Notes: a model not told the origin generated them from the sequence alone. 44,589 bases of DNA from an uncultured Pleomorphomonas sp. (GCA_937868725.1 CALMMQ010000083.1:1-44589); one strand, 5' to 3'. Positions 1 to 8,215 are shown, counted from the stretch's first letter. Program-made: numbers and translations.

Positions 1-950
1 AGGAAAGCGCCCGCCGGGCCCTGGAGATCGCCGCCGCCGGCACCCACAATCTGCTGATGGTCGGCCCGCCCGGGTCGGGCAAATCGATGCTGGCGAGCCG
101 CCTGCCGTCGATCCTGCCGCCGCTCACCGCCGGCGAGCTGCTGGAAATCTCCATGATCGCCTCCATCGCCGGCCTGCTGCCCGACGGCCGGCTCAGCGAC
201 CGCCGGCCATTCCGGGCGCCGCACCATTCGGCCTCGATGGCGGCGCTTGTCGGGGGCGGCATCCGCGCCAAGCCGGGCGAGATTTCGCTGGCCCACCGCG
301 GCGTGCTGTTCCTCGACGAACTGCCGGAGTTCAACCCTTCGGTGCTCGACAGCCTGCGCCAGCCGCTGGAGACCGGTGAGGTGGCCATTTCGCGTGCCAA
401 CAACCGCGTCGTCTATCCGGCCCGCTTCCAGCTCATCGCCGCCATGAATCCCTGCCGCTGCGGCCTGTTCGGCACGCCGGGGCACAGTTGTCGCCGTGGC
501 CCCAACTGCGCCGCCGAATATCAGGAGCGCATTTCCGGTCCGCTGCTCGACCGGTTCGACCTGACCGTGGAAGTGCCGGCCGTCGCCGCCGTCGACCTGA
601 TCGGCGCGCGCGGCCCGGCCGAAGCGTCGAGCGCCGTCGCCGGTCGCGTGGCAGCGGCGCGGGCGCTGCAATCGGCCCGCTACGCCGCGCTCGGCCTTGC
701 CGCTTCGACCACCAACGCCACGGCGCCGGCCGCCGTCATCGACGCCGTCGCCGCCCCTGACGCCGCCGGCCTGGCGCTGCTCAGGCAGGCCGCGGAACGG
801 TTCAACCTGTCGGCGCGCGGCTATCACCGCGTCCTCAAGGTGGCGCGCACGCTGGCCGACCTCGAAGGCGCCGGCAGCGTCGGCCGCATGCACGTCGGCG
901 AGGCCCTGGCCTATCGCACCGGCGTCGACCGCCGGGCACGCGCCGCCTGA
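1..950 (+). CDS. comM: YifB/ComM-family Mg-chelatase-like AAA+ ATPase (5' truncated)
   Basis: This is the C-terminal two thirds of a ComM/YifB-type ATPase. The reading frame is already open at base 3, so the gene starts before the window. The visible part begins just before the Walker A motif GPPGSGKS, followed by the Walker B VLFLDELPEF and a long conserved ATPase segment with a cysteine-rich insertion (NPCRCGLFG...C). The C-terminal Mg-chelatase-like helical domain (LSARGYHRVLKVARTLADLEG) is complete and ends in TGA. The missing N-terminus should be the Lon-protease-like domain of about 200 residues. In transformable bacteria ComM is a hexameric helicase that drives branch migration during integration of incoming DNA. 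In most alphaproteobacteria the role is untested. Family assignment is firm; the in vivo role is inferred from the family. Confidence 0.93.
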   Translation, partial: ESARRALEIAAAGTHNLLMVGPPGSGKSMLASRLPSILPPLTAGELLEISMIASIAGLLPDGRLSDRRPFRAPHHSASMAALVGGGIRAKPGEISLAHRGVLFLDELPEFNPSVLDSLRQPLETGEVAISRANNRVVYPARFQLIAAMNPCRCGLFGTPGHSCRRGPNCAAEYQERISGPLLDRFDLTVEVPAVAAVDLIGARGPAEASSAVAGRVAAARALQSARYAALGLAASTTNATAPAAVIDAVAAPDAAGLALLRQAAERFNLSARGYHRVLKVARTLADLEGAGSVGRMHVGEALAYRTGVDRRARAA

Positions 951-1083
951 CGCGGCGTCGTCAGAGGCGGCACTGTCGTCAACGAACTGGCAACGCTGGC
1001 GGGTGTAGTCTGGCCCAACCGGGACCTGTCTGCGGGCGTCGTCTGTTGCGCCGCCATGGACGCCCCGGCGCGGGAACAGTTTC

Positions 1084-3522
1084 ATGACGGACAAGCACGG
1101 CGCGCAGCTCTCGGGTGGCTCGGACGGCGCGGCTCTGGGCAAGCCCGCCGCCACGCGCATTCTGTCGATCTCCGTGGCGTCGGGCGCCGCGGTGTCGTCG
1201 CTCGTCGCCTGCGCCGCGACGCTGTCGGTGTCCGGCGGCTCGCTGGTCGCCGCCGCCCCGCTCGGCGGCATTGCCATCGCCGGCCTTGCCACCGCCGCCT
1301 ATCTCGCCGGTCGCACCGCCGGTGAACGCTCCGTCGCCGCCCGTATGCCGCCGGCGCTGCCGGCCGCCCCGTCGGACACCGCCGAGGCCGGCGACCTGTT
1401 CGTCTGCCGCAACCACGCCGGCCGCATCATCGCCGTCTCCGACAGCCTGTGGCGCCTGCTCGGCGCCGCCCCCGGCGCCTTCATCGGCCAGGACTTTGCC
1501 GGCTTCGTTGCCGATCTCAAGGCCGGCCGGCTGCTCGATCCCGGCGATCTCGTCGCCGCCGGGCCGTCCGTGCGCGTCGATCCCTGGAAGGCGCTGCGCC
1601 GCCGGTTGCTGGCCATCGCCGGTGCCAGCCGCCCGGTCCGGCCGGAGGTACCGCTGGCCGTGCTGTCGGGCGATCTCCGTCTCGAAACCGTCGACGGGCC
1701 GCGCTGGTTCGCCTGGAGCGACGAGCCGCTGCGCCAGGACGACACCGTCATCGGCATCCGGTCGCGCGGCCGCGACATCACGCCGCGCAAGGCCATCGAG
1801 GTGGCCCTGGAGGAGGCGCGCGATCAGGCCGAGGCGGCCAGCGCCGCCAAGAGCCGCTTCCTCGCCATGGTCAGCCATGAAATCCGCACGCCGCTCAATG
1901 GCATTCTCGGCATGACCGGCCTCATCATGCAGACCCAGCTCACCGCCGAGCAGAAGACCTACGCCCGCGCCGTCGAGACGTCGGGCGAGGCGCTGCTGAC
2001 GCTGATCGAAGACCTGCTCGATTTCTCCAAGATCGAGGCCGGCCGGCTCGATCTGCAGCCGGCGCCGGTCGATCTCGCCGCCATGGTCGAGGAGCTGATC
2101 GAACTCCTGGCGCCGCGCGCCTACGCCAAGGGCATCGAGCTTGCCGCCTACGTCGATCCGGCTCTGCCGCCGCTGGTGCTGGCCGATCCGGTGCGCCTCA
2201 AGCAGGTGCTGTTCAATCTGGCCGGCAACGGCATCAAGTTCACCGGCGAGGGCGGTGTCGCCATCGAGGTGCTGACCATGGGCGGCGACGACGGCCGCAC
2301 CGCCATCCACTTTCAGGTGCGCGACACCGGCATCGGCATCGCCGCCGGCGATCAGGAACGCATTTTCGGCGAGTTCGAGCAGGCCGAACCGGGGCCGGCC
2401 CGCGCCTACGGCGGCACCGGTCTCGGCCTGGCCATCGCCCGCCAGCTCGTCCGGTTGATGGGCGGCGACATCCGCCTCGAATCGACGCCCGGCGCCGGTG
2501 CCTGCTTCTCCTTCACCGTCCGCCTCGCCATCGACGCCGACATCGTCCGGCCGTCCGAGCCGGTGGCGGCCGCCCCGGAGGCTGTCACCGCCGACGGTCT
2601 GTCGGGCGCGCGCGCCGCCCTGGCTCGGCTCGAGGCAAGCTTCGTGCAGCCCGCCGTCGCCCGCCGGCCGGTGCCGCCCCCGCCGCCGAGCGCGATCCGC
2701 GTGCTCGAGGGCCGGCGCATCCTGGTGGTGTCGCACGCCCTCATCGAAGGGCCGATGGTGCTGCGCCGCCTGTTCGACGCCGGCGCCGACGTGACGCTGG
2801 CAACGCAGAAGGACCTCGAGGTCGAGCTGGCCGGCGCCTGGCGCCCCGACGCCATCCTGGTCGACGCTGCCGCCGGTGACGCCGTGGCGCTCATCGACCG
2901 CATTCGCTCCGTCACCGACACGCCGGCCGGCGTGCTCATCGTTCCCAACGAACGCGCGATGCTCGGCGAACTGCAACAGGCCGGCTATGGCGCCTATCTG
3001 GTCAAGCCGGTGCGGGCCCGCTCGCTTATCGCCGTCGTCCGCACGCTGATCGGCGAGGCGGGCTTCGCCGCGTCCGAACCGGTCAAGGCCGCGCCGGAAC
3101 CGGTCGTGCCGGCCCATCGCCTGTCGGTGCTGCTCTGCGACGACAACGAGATCAACCTGCTGCTCGGCCGCAGCCTGATGGAAAAGCTCGGCCATCGCGT
3201 CACCGTGGCCGGCGACGGCCGCCGGGCCATCCAGATCGTCACTGCCGCCATCGCCAATGGCGAGGCGCCGTTCGACGTCATCCTGATGGACGTGCACATG
3301 CCCGAGGTCGACGGCATCGAGGCGGCCCGGCGCATCCGCGTCCTGTTCGCCGACGCCGGTGTCGCCGCCACGCGCCTCGTGGCGCTCACCGCCGACGCGG
3401 TGCCGGAGACCCGCGCCGGCTGCGAGGACGGCCTGTTCGACGACTGGCTGGCCAAGCCGCTGCAGCCGGCCGATCTCGAACGCTCGCTCGACCGCGCCGC
3501 CGCCTTCGCCCACGCTTCCTGA
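1084..3522 (+). CDS. Membrane-associated hybrid sensor histidine kinase (PAS-HisKA-HATPase-REC-REC)
   Basis: An 812-residue hybrid kinase. Residues about 26-75 are hydrophobic and rich in Ala, Gly and Ser, and can form two membrane passes. A PAS-like region follows (about 105-240), then HisKA with SHEIRTPLNGI (phospho-acceptor His265), and an HATPase_c domain showing the N box (LFNLAGNGIKFT), G1 (DTGIGI) and G2 (GGTGLGLAI). Two receiver-like modules come next. The first (about 540-655) lacks the usual acidic pair at its start (ILVVSH) but keeps a VKP lysine, so it looks degenerate. The second (about 680-800) is complete, with CDDNEIN and the phospho-acceptor Asp736 in LMDVHMPEVDG. The signal sensed is unknown. 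The next gene, a GntR regulator, starts 9 bp downstream, so the two may be co-transcribed. Domain calls are seen in sequence; pathway membership cannot be assigned. Confidence 0.93.
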   Translation: MTDKHGAQLSGGSDGAALGKPAATRILSISVASGAAVSSLVACAATLSVSGGSLVAAAPLGGIAIAGLATAAYLAGRTAGERSVAARMPPALPAAPSDTAEAGDLFVCRNHAGRIIAVSDSLWRLLGAAPGAFIGQDFAGFVADLKAGRLLDPGDLVAAGPSVRVDPWKALRRRLLAIAGASRPVRPEVPLAVLSGDLRLETVDGPRWFAWSDEPLRQDDTVIGIRSRGRDITPRKAIEVALEEARDQAEAASAAKSRFLAMVSHEIRTPLNGILGMTGLIMQTQLTAEQKTYARAVETSGEALLTLIEDLLDFSKIEAGRLDLQPAPVDLAAMVEELIELLAPRAYAKGIELAAYVDPALPPLVLADPVRLKQVLFNLAGNGIKFTGEGGVAIEVLTMGGDDGRTAIHFQVRDTGIGIAAGDQERIFGEFEQAEPGPARAYGGTGLGLAIARQLVRLMGGDIRLESTPGAGACFSFTVRLAIDADIVRPSEPVAAAPEAVTADGLSGARAALARLEASFVQPAVARRPVPPPPPSAIRVLEGRRILVVSHALIEGPMVLRRLFDAGADVTLATQKDLEVELAGAWRPDAILVDAAAGDAVALIDRIRSVTDTPAGVLIVPNERAMLGELQQAGYGAYLVKPVRARSLIAVVRTLIGEAGFAASEPVKAAPEPVVPAHRLSVLLCDDNEINLLLGRSLMEKLGHRVTVAGDGRRAIQIVTAAIANGEAPFDVILMDVHMPEVDGIEAARRIRVLFADAGVAATRLVALTADAVPETRAGCEDGLFDDWLAKPLQPADLERSLDRAAAFAHAS

Positions 3523-3531
3523 CGGCCCGCC

Positions 3532-4398
3532 ATGGCCAAGCCGAACCAGCTGTTCAAGGACGCCTACAATCGCTGTCTGCTGCTGCTGCAGGAGGCGCCG
3601 AAGTTGCCGCCGGAACCAGCGCTGGCCGAGCGGCTGGGCGTCAGCCGGACGACCGTGCGGGCCATCCTGTCGGAACTGGTCCACACCGGCCTTCTCCAGT
3701 GGGACAAACGCCTCAAGGTTCGGCTGCGACCGGTCGAGGCCGCTGATTTCTTCACCGAAGGCGAAACGGTGCCGCTGGCCACCCAGATCGACGACGCGGT
3801 GTGGCGGCGTCTGGCGGCGTCCGGCGTCCGTCCGGCCGTCCTCAACGAGCTAGCGTTTGCCCGCGAACTCGGCGTCGGCACGGCGCCGCTGCGCGAAGGG
3901 CTCGGCCGTTTCGCCCGTGCCGGCCTGCTGGCCAAACGGCCCAACAGCCATTGGGCCGTTCTCGGCCTGACGGCCGCCTACCTCGGCGAGCTGTTCGAGC
4001 TTGGCGACGCCCTCGAAGGGCCGGCGGCCCGTCGTTTCGTCGCCCTGCCCGGGGATCACGCCGCGCGGGCGGCACTGGCCGCGGCGCCACCGCTCGCCGA
4101 CGATCTGGTCGCGGGCGAGGGGAGCGCCAGCGAGCTGCGTTTTCACCGCCTGCTGCTCGCCGCCACCGGCAACCGCCTGGTGACGGAAGCCGGCGAGCTG
4201 CTGCTCATCGGTCTCAGGTTCTGCGCCGCCGTGCTGCCGCTGGCCATCGCCGAACGGGAGCGCGCCGCCGCCAGTCGCGCCGCCGCGGTGGCGGCCCTTC
4301 TCGGCGATGACGGTGACGCGGCGGCGGCCGCCTGCCACCGCCATCTCGCCATCCGCCAGCAGGCGTTTGCCGCCGCCCTCGCGGCGGCGACGGCCTGA
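3532..4398 (+). CDS. GntR-family regulator with two winged-helix segments and an FCD-like domain
   Basis: A 288-residue transcription factor. The N-terminal helix-turn-helix (about 25-65, LAERLGVSRTTVRAILSEL) is followed by a second, similar segment (about 100-140, ELGVGTAPLREGLGRFARAG), and then an all-helical C-terminal domain resembling FCD ligand-binding domains (ELFELGDALEGPAARR, LRFHRLLLAATGN). FCD domains usually bind small organic acids, often through a metal. The tandem DNA-binding arrangement differs from the common single N-terminal winged helix of FadR/GntR proteins. It starts 9 bp after the hybrid kinase gene and ends convergently, 1 bp from the FAH-family gene, which encodes an organic-acid enzyme and is a reasonable target. 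No strong Shine-Dalgarno sequence precedes the ATG. Family confidence is good; ligand and target are inference. Confidence 0.85.
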   Translation: MAKPNQLFKDAYNRCLLLLQEAPKLPPEPALAERLGVSRTTVRAILSELVHTGLLQWDKRLKVRLRPVEAADFFTEGETVPLATQIDDAVWRRLAASGVRPAVLNELAFARELGVGTAPLREGLGRFARAGLLAKRPNSHWAVLGLTAAYLGELFELGDALEGPAARRFVALPGDHAARAALAAAPPLADDLVAGEGSASELRFHRLLLAATGNRLVTEAGELLLIGLRFCAAVLPLAIAERERAAASRAAAVAALLGDDGDAAAAACHRHLAIRQQAFAAALAAATA

Positions 4399-4399
4399 G

Positions 4400-5245
4400 C
4401 TAACCGGCGGCGACGACGCGGGCGTTCTGCTCGCCGAGCCGGTCGACGCGGAGATGCAGCCGATCCCCGGCCTTGAGGAACTGCGGCGGCTTCATGCCCA
4501 GCCCGACGCCGGGCGGTGTGCCGGTGGTGATGACGTCGCCGGGATCGAGCCGGACGAAACGCGAGATGAACGCCACCAGATGGGCGACGCCGAACACCAT
4601 GGTATCGGTGTTGCCGCGCTGACGCGCCTCGCCGTTGACGTCGAGCGCCATGGCCAGCGCCTGCAGGTCGGGGATTTCATCGAGTGTCACCAGCCACGGT
4701 CCCAGCGGCCCGAAGGTCGGGCAACCCTTGCCCTTCATCCACTGGCCGGTGCCCTCGGTCTGGAAGGCGCGCTCGGACACGTCGTTGCACAAGCAGGCGC
4801 CGGCGACGTGGGCGAGGGCCTCGGCCTCGGTCACCTGCCACGCCGTCTCGCCGATGACGACGGCGAGTTCGATCTCCCAGTCGAGCTTGGTCGAGCCGGG
4901 CGGCACGACGATGTCGTCATCGGGACCGACGATGCAGTTGGGCGCCTTGTTGAACAGCAGCGGCTCGCGCGGCACGGCGGCGCCGGTCTCGGCGGCATGG
5001 TCGGAATAGTTGAGGCCGACGCCGATGAAGTTGCGCGTGCCGGCCACCGGCGGGCCAAGGCGCGTGCCCGCAGCGACCAGCGGCAGGCTGGCCGGGTCGA
5101 TCTGACGCAGGCGGTCGAGCGAGGCGCGCCCGAGGGCGGCCCCGGCAAGATCGTCGATCACGCCGGCAAGATCGCGGATGCGACCGTCGGTATCGATGAG
5201 CCCCGGCCGTTCCTGGCCGGCCGGCCCGTGACGAAGCAGCTTCAT
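4400..5245 (-). CDS. Fumarylacetoacetate hydrolase (FAH) family protein
   Basis: A 281-residue enzyme of the FAH superfamily, which hydrolyses or isomerises beta-diketo acids and related compounds using a divalent metal held by acidic residues. The characteristic core is visible: NFIGVGLNYSDHA, LDWEIELAVVIG, CNDVSERAFQ, GKGCPTFGPLGPWLV and ITTGTPPGVGLGM. The start is set at MKLLRHG because GAGG lies 7-8 bases upstream; the reading frame extends further 5' without family similarity. Close homologues are often annotated as 2-hydroxyhepta-2,4-diene-1,7-dioate isomerase or ureidoglycolate lyase, so the substrate cannot be named. It faces the GntR regulator tail to tail, and a candidate promoter with an internal palindrome lies about 135-165 bp upstream. 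Cytoplasmic; role in aromatic or organic-acid catabolism is inferred. Confidence 0.92.
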   Translation of the reverse strand: MKLLRHGPAGQERPGLIDTDGRIRDLAGVIDDLAGAALGRASLDRLRQIDPASLPLVAAGTRLGPPVAGTRNFIGVGLNYSDHAAETGAAVPREPLLFNKAPNCIVGPDDDIVVPPGSTKLDWEIELAVVIGETAWQVTEAEALAHVAGACLCNDVSERAFQTEGTGQWMKGKGCPTFGPLGPWLVTLDEIPDLQALAMALDVNGEARQRGNTDTMVFGVAHLVAFISRFVRLDPGDVITTGTPPGVGLGMKPPQFLKAGDRLHLRVDRLGEQNARVVAAG

Positions 5246-5380
5246 GGTGAAACCTCGCTGGATGGTTGACGTGGGATGGGCGGCGGGCCCACCGACGCAG
5301 TGGCGGGATTGAACCAGTTGGGCCGCCGCTTGTCGACGGGCTTTGTGGGTCTCGTCGGCGGCACCGGCCGGGTGGCTCCT

Positions 5381-5410
5381 ATCCGCTTGGCGGATTGCCC
5401 GATTTGTCAA
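5381..5410 (-). promoter_or_regulatory. Candidate promoter and operator for the FAH-family gene
   Basis: On the minus strand a perfect -35 hexamer TTGACA sits at 5410-5405. Just downstream is a perfect inverted repeat, ATCCGC-TTG-GCGGAT (5381-5395), where a repressor would block the promoter. A clear -10 element is not visible, so the promoter call is tentative. The rest of 5246-5769 shows no convincing gene on either strand. Confidence 0.35.
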
Positions 5411-5769
5411 AGCCGCCTAGGCTTGCCAGCACAACGGGTGGCGGCCTGGAGGCGGCGCCCGTTCCCGAGCCGTTCGCCCACCGACCGCATCCGACCCTCC
5501 CCACCCGGCGGCGACGGCATGGACAGCATCCGACCGGCCCCTCCCGCCGTGTCGTCGTACAGGCAGGCGTCGTTGTTGTCGCCCTTCGGCGGCAACGCGC
5601 GTGGTGTGATTGTCGATCTAGCCTTCGGGCCGATCCATCCCGAGGCAGCGACCGGACCGGTGATGGCCGGAGGTTTGTCGCCGAGGCGATCGGCGGCGTG
5701 ATGTCATTGACCGGCGGCGCGTTTCTCGTCCGGCGGTTTTGCTTTGACCCCGACGCAAGGATGGCCACC

Positions 5770-6132
5770 ATGTCCGAGGAAGCCCTGTTCCTGCCGTTCG
5801 ACCTCTCCGCCATCGAACCCGATGACGGCGGTCCCGATCCGGCTCGCGTCATCAAGGGCAATCCGCGCACGCGCACCTGGCTGGTCGAGGAGCGCGATGC
5901 CGAAAAGCTCTATTCGGGTGTCTGGGAAGCGACGCCCGGCGCTTGGCGCGTCGTCTATGACGAGTGGGAGTTCTGCTCGATCCTGTCGGGCATCAGCGTC
6001 GTCCACCAGGACGGCGTGCCGACGCCCATCGTGCTGCGCGCCGGCGACAGTTTCATCCTGCGACCCGGCTTCAGCGGCATCTGGGAGGTCAAGGAGACGA
6101 CGCGCAAGCTGTTCGTCATCCGCATGCCGTGA
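5770..6132 (+). CDS. Small cupin-domain protein (Cupin_3/DUF861-like)
   Basis: A 120-residue single-cupin protein. The segment LYSGVWEATPGAWRVVYDEWEFCSIL, read here in two halves around the Trp-rich core, and the later IVLRAGDSFILRPGFSGIW match the two cupin motifs of the EutQ/DUF861 group, in which an enzyme or binding pocket forms inside a beta-barrel. The ATG at 5770 is preferred because AAGGA lies 8 bases before it; an in-frame ATG at 5761 overlaps that Shine-Dalgarno sequence. Members of this family often sit beside catabolic operons, but here the gene stands alone between the FAH-family gene and the cold-shock gene. A terminator-like hairpin begins 5 bp after the stop. Function unknown beyond the fold. 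Confidence 0.85.
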   Translation: MSEEALFLPFDLSAIEPDDGGPDPARVIKGNPRTRTWLVEERDAEKLYSGVWEATPGAWRVVYDEWEFCSILSGISVVHQDGVPTPIVLRAGDSFILRPGFSGIWEVKETTRKLFVIRMP

Positions 6133-6136
6133 CACC

Positions 6137-6165
6137 CCGCCGCGCCGAAAAGTGCCGGCGGTTTT
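6137..6165 (+). terminator. Rho-independent terminator after the cupin gene
   Basis: CCGCCG (6137-6142) pairs with CGGCGG (6156-6161) around a 13-base loop and is followed by TTTT, 5 bp after the cupin stop codon. The stem is short but GC-only. Confidence 0.5.
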
Positions 6166-6221
6166 CGGGGGCAGCGGCGGGTGAAAAAATCTGCCGCGCC
6201 GAAAAGTGCCGGCGGCTTTCG
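6139..6221. repeat. Direct repeat of a 29-bp terminator-like hairpin
   Basis: Two near-identical copies, 6139-6167 and 6193-6221, start with GCCGCGCCGAAAAGTGCC and differ by one base in the shared 29 bp (ttttcg versus ctttcg at the end). They lie 54 bp apart. The first copy carries the terminator hairpin of the cupin gene; the second keeps the stem but its T tract is interrupted. This looks like a local duplication. Confidence 0.8.
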
Positions 6222-6262
6222 CGATCAGCGGCGCGCAAGGAAAGCGGCCGCGCCAGTGCCCA

Positions 6263-6298
6263 AGACAAGCAAACACCTGGAGACAAGCAAACACCCGG
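6263..6298. repeat. Two tandem 18-bp direct repeats
   Basis: AGACAAGCAAACACCTGG (6263-6280) is followed immediately by the same sequence with one change, CCGG instead of CTGG (6281-6298). The second copy forms the left arm of the terminator of the cold-shock gene. Confidence 0.85.
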
Positions 6299-6319
6299 CC
6301 GCCAGGGGCGACCGGGTGT
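6291..6319 (-). terminator. Rho-independent terminator of the cold-shock gene
   Basis: ACACCCGG (6291-6298) pairs with CCGGGTGT (6312-6319) around a 13-base loop. On the minus strand the hairpin is followed by TTGCTTGTCT. It begins 24 bases after the stop codon of the cold-shock gene. The T tract is imperfect. Confidence 0.6.
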
Positions 6320-6342
6320 CTGAGTTCATCAGAACGTCAAGC

Positions 6343-7074
6343 TCAGTCGATCAGCGTGACTTCGACGGCCTCACGGCCCTTCGGGGTCTCGACGATCTTC
6401 ATGGCGACGCGCTGGCCATCGACGAGCGGGCCCATGCCGGCCGACTGCAGCACCGAGATGTGCACGAACACATCCTTGCCGCCGTCTTCGCCGGCCACGA
6501 AGCCGAAGCCCTTCTCCGGGTTGAACCACTTGACCACGCCATCGAGCGGGGTCGCCGACGACGTGTCGACGCTGCGACGCGGCGGACGCGGCGCACCGAA
6601 GCCGCCCGAACGATCGCCGAAGCCGCCGGAACGCTCGCCGTAGCTCGGACGATCACCGAAGGCCGGACGCGGGCCGGTCGGACGCGGACCGCGCGGCGCC
6701 TGCGGCGTGGCGGTCGATTCGTCGACGGTCAGAACCTTGACCACCTGCTTGCCCTTGGCGCCCTGGGCCACCTGGACCTTGAGCGTCGAGCCCGGCGCGA
6801 CGTTGTCGCGACCGACGGCCTGCAGCTGACCGATGTGCAGGAAGGCGTCGCCCGACCCATCGGTCAGGGACGTGAAGCCGAAGCCCTTCTCGGGGTTGAA
6901 CCAGGACACGGTCGCCTCGACGACGGGGCCTGACGGCGGTGCGCTATCAAGCGGCGACGGGCCGCCGAAATTGCTGCGTGGGGGTCTCTCCGGACGAATG
7001 TCGAACGACGGCATCATATCGTCATCAAATCCACCGCGCCGCCGCGGCGGACGGAAGTCCTTACCCTTACCCAT
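6343..7074 (-). CDS. Double cold-shock-domain protein with Arg/Gly-rich linker
   Basis: A 243-residue protein with two CspA-type domains. Domain 1 (about 52-115) has the RNP1-like GFGFTSL preceded by SWFNPEK. Domain 2 (about 175-243) has VVKWFNPEKGFGFVA and DVFVHIS. Between them lies a Pro/Arg/Gly linker with repeated SGGFGDR units, similar to RGG-type RNA-binding linkers, and the first 50 residues are basic and disordered. Two-domain cold-shock proteins are common in Hyphomicrobiales; they bind single-stranded nucleic acids and act as RNA chaperones or antiterminators. The ATG at 7074 has GGAG in the preceding bases (GGCGGAGATGAGAAGACAG). The upstream region is AT-richer than its surroundings and lacks a gene, consistent with the long leader seen on cold-shock mRNAs. 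No specific gene name is justified. Confidence 0.93.
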   Translation of the reverse strand: MGKGKDFRPPRRRGGFDDDMMPSFDIRPERPPRSNFGGPSPLDSAPPSGPVVEATVSWFNPEKGFGFTSLTDGSGDAFLHIGQLQAVGRDNVAPGSTLKVQVAQGAKGKQVVKVLTVDESTATPQAPRGPRPTGPRPAFGDRPSYGERSGGFGDRSGGFGAPRPPRRSVDTSSATPLDGVVKWFNPEKGFGFVAGEDGGKDVFVHISVLQSAGMGPLVDGQRVAMKIVETPKGREAVEVTLID

Positions 7075-7745
7075 TCTGTCTTCTCATCTCCGCCAAAATA
7101 AAGCTCCAGACCGACACCAGCGGAGCGCGGCGTCGAACCAGTTCGTTAACAAGAGCTTTTCCACTGCAGAATTCGTTACCTGTGTCCGTCGCGTCAACAC
7201 GCCCTCGCCGATGACGCTCCAGCCCGACCGCTTTTCAGAACCGCTCCGGCACCAGTCTTAACACAGGTCTTTGCTTTTCTGTTGCGTGTTTTTTGTCGCC
7301 GAGGCCTTTGAAGCGGCTTTTTGAGGCAATTTTCGACGAAAGACGCACTGGTTCGCTTGATGGATATCATGGCGAGACCGTTCTGCATCGGCCCAGCGTC
7401 GGTGTTTCGCCAGCTCGCCGCCGTTGCAAACCGCGTGAACGACCTCCCGGCGGCCAAGTAAATTCGCATTGGCCTCTTGAAGGGGGCAGGGGCTGAGGCC
7501 ACTTCGATAATCGTTGTCGGAGCAGGGGCTCCGCGCGATCCGCTCGCACCACCGGCAGAGGTTGGCCGACGCGGCGGCCGGGCCCCGCGGAGTTCGTTTC
7601 AAGCAAGCGCGGTGACGCCTTGCACTGGCAGAGCGGTTGAATGCCGTTCGCCGGGCCGGTGCCGTCTTGCCGGTTCGATCGATGCCGCTTCGGCGACCTG
7701 ATGCGTGGAGCGCCGCCCTCGGGTACCGCTCCGGAAAGGAAGCCA
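7075..7745. other. Intergenic region between the cold-shock and DUF2852 genes
   Basis: About 670 bp with no convincing gene on either strand. The half next to the cold-shock gene (7075-7340) is noticeably AT-richer. On the minus strand TTGACG with GAATTC 17 bases further on (near 7200-7170) is a weak promoter candidate that would give a leader of roughly 90 bases. Short reading frames here have no recognisable domains. Confidence 0.5.
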
Positions 7746-8132
7746 ATGCAGAGCTGTCTCTTGAGACCCGGATTTCACCCCCTGTCGATCGGCTTGATGG
7801 TCGTCGGCTTCATCGTCTTCTGGCCGCTCGGACTGGCCATGCTCGCCTACATGCTCTGGGGCGACCGCATGCGTTCGAAATGGGCGGAGGTGTCGCCGGA
7901 GTGGTCGCGCATGGCCCGTCGCCATCACCACCGCCATCCCGGCTTCGGGGCCACCGGCAACAGCGCCTTCGACGCGTATCGCGCCGCCGAACTCAAGCGC
8001 CTTGAGGAAGAACGCGCCGCCCTCGACCGCATGCGCGACGAGTTCGACGAGTTCCTGCGCAACCTGCGCCGCGCCAAGGACCAGGAAGAGTTCGACCGCT
8101 TCAAGGCCAACCGCACCCCGTCGGCCGGCTGA
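7746..8132 (+). CDS. DUF2852-family membrane protein
   Basis: A 128-residue protein. An N-terminal hydrophobic segment (about 12-35, IGLMVVGFIVFWPLGLAMLA) spans the membrane and is followed by YMLWGDRM, then a His-rich stretch (RRHHHRHPGF) and a charged helical tail (AAELKRLEEERAALDRMRDEFDEFL) likely to form a coiled coil. This layout matches DUF2852 proteins, which are widespread in Hyphomicrobiales and have no known function. The ATG at 7746 is chosen because GGAAAGGA lies 5-12 bases before it. The gene stands alone, 83 bp before the metallopeptidase gene. Confidence 0.88.
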   Translation: MQSCLLRPGFHPLSIGLMVVGFIVFWPLGLAMLAYMLWGDRMRSKWAEVSPEWSRMARRHHHRHPGFGATGNSAFDAYRAAELKRLEEERAALDRMRDEFDEFLRNLRRAKDQEEFDRFKANRTPSAG

Positions 8133-8215
8133 TTGGCCGCCGTTGCCAGCCGCTGGCGGCCCGCCCTTGCGGTGGGCCGCTTTCCCATAACACTGAGGCC
8201 CATTACACTCGGGTG

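Noticed and set aside
979-3684. A 901-codon open frame on the minus strand opposite the hybrid kinase
   Set aside because: It has no recognisable domain and is Gly/Arg/Asp-rich in the way typical of antisense frames in GC-rich genes. The plus-strand kinase is complete with clear motifs.
7194-7640. Several short frames between the cold-shock and DUF2852 genes
   Set aside because: No Shine-Dalgarno sequence, no similarity to any domain, and composition unlike the real genes here.
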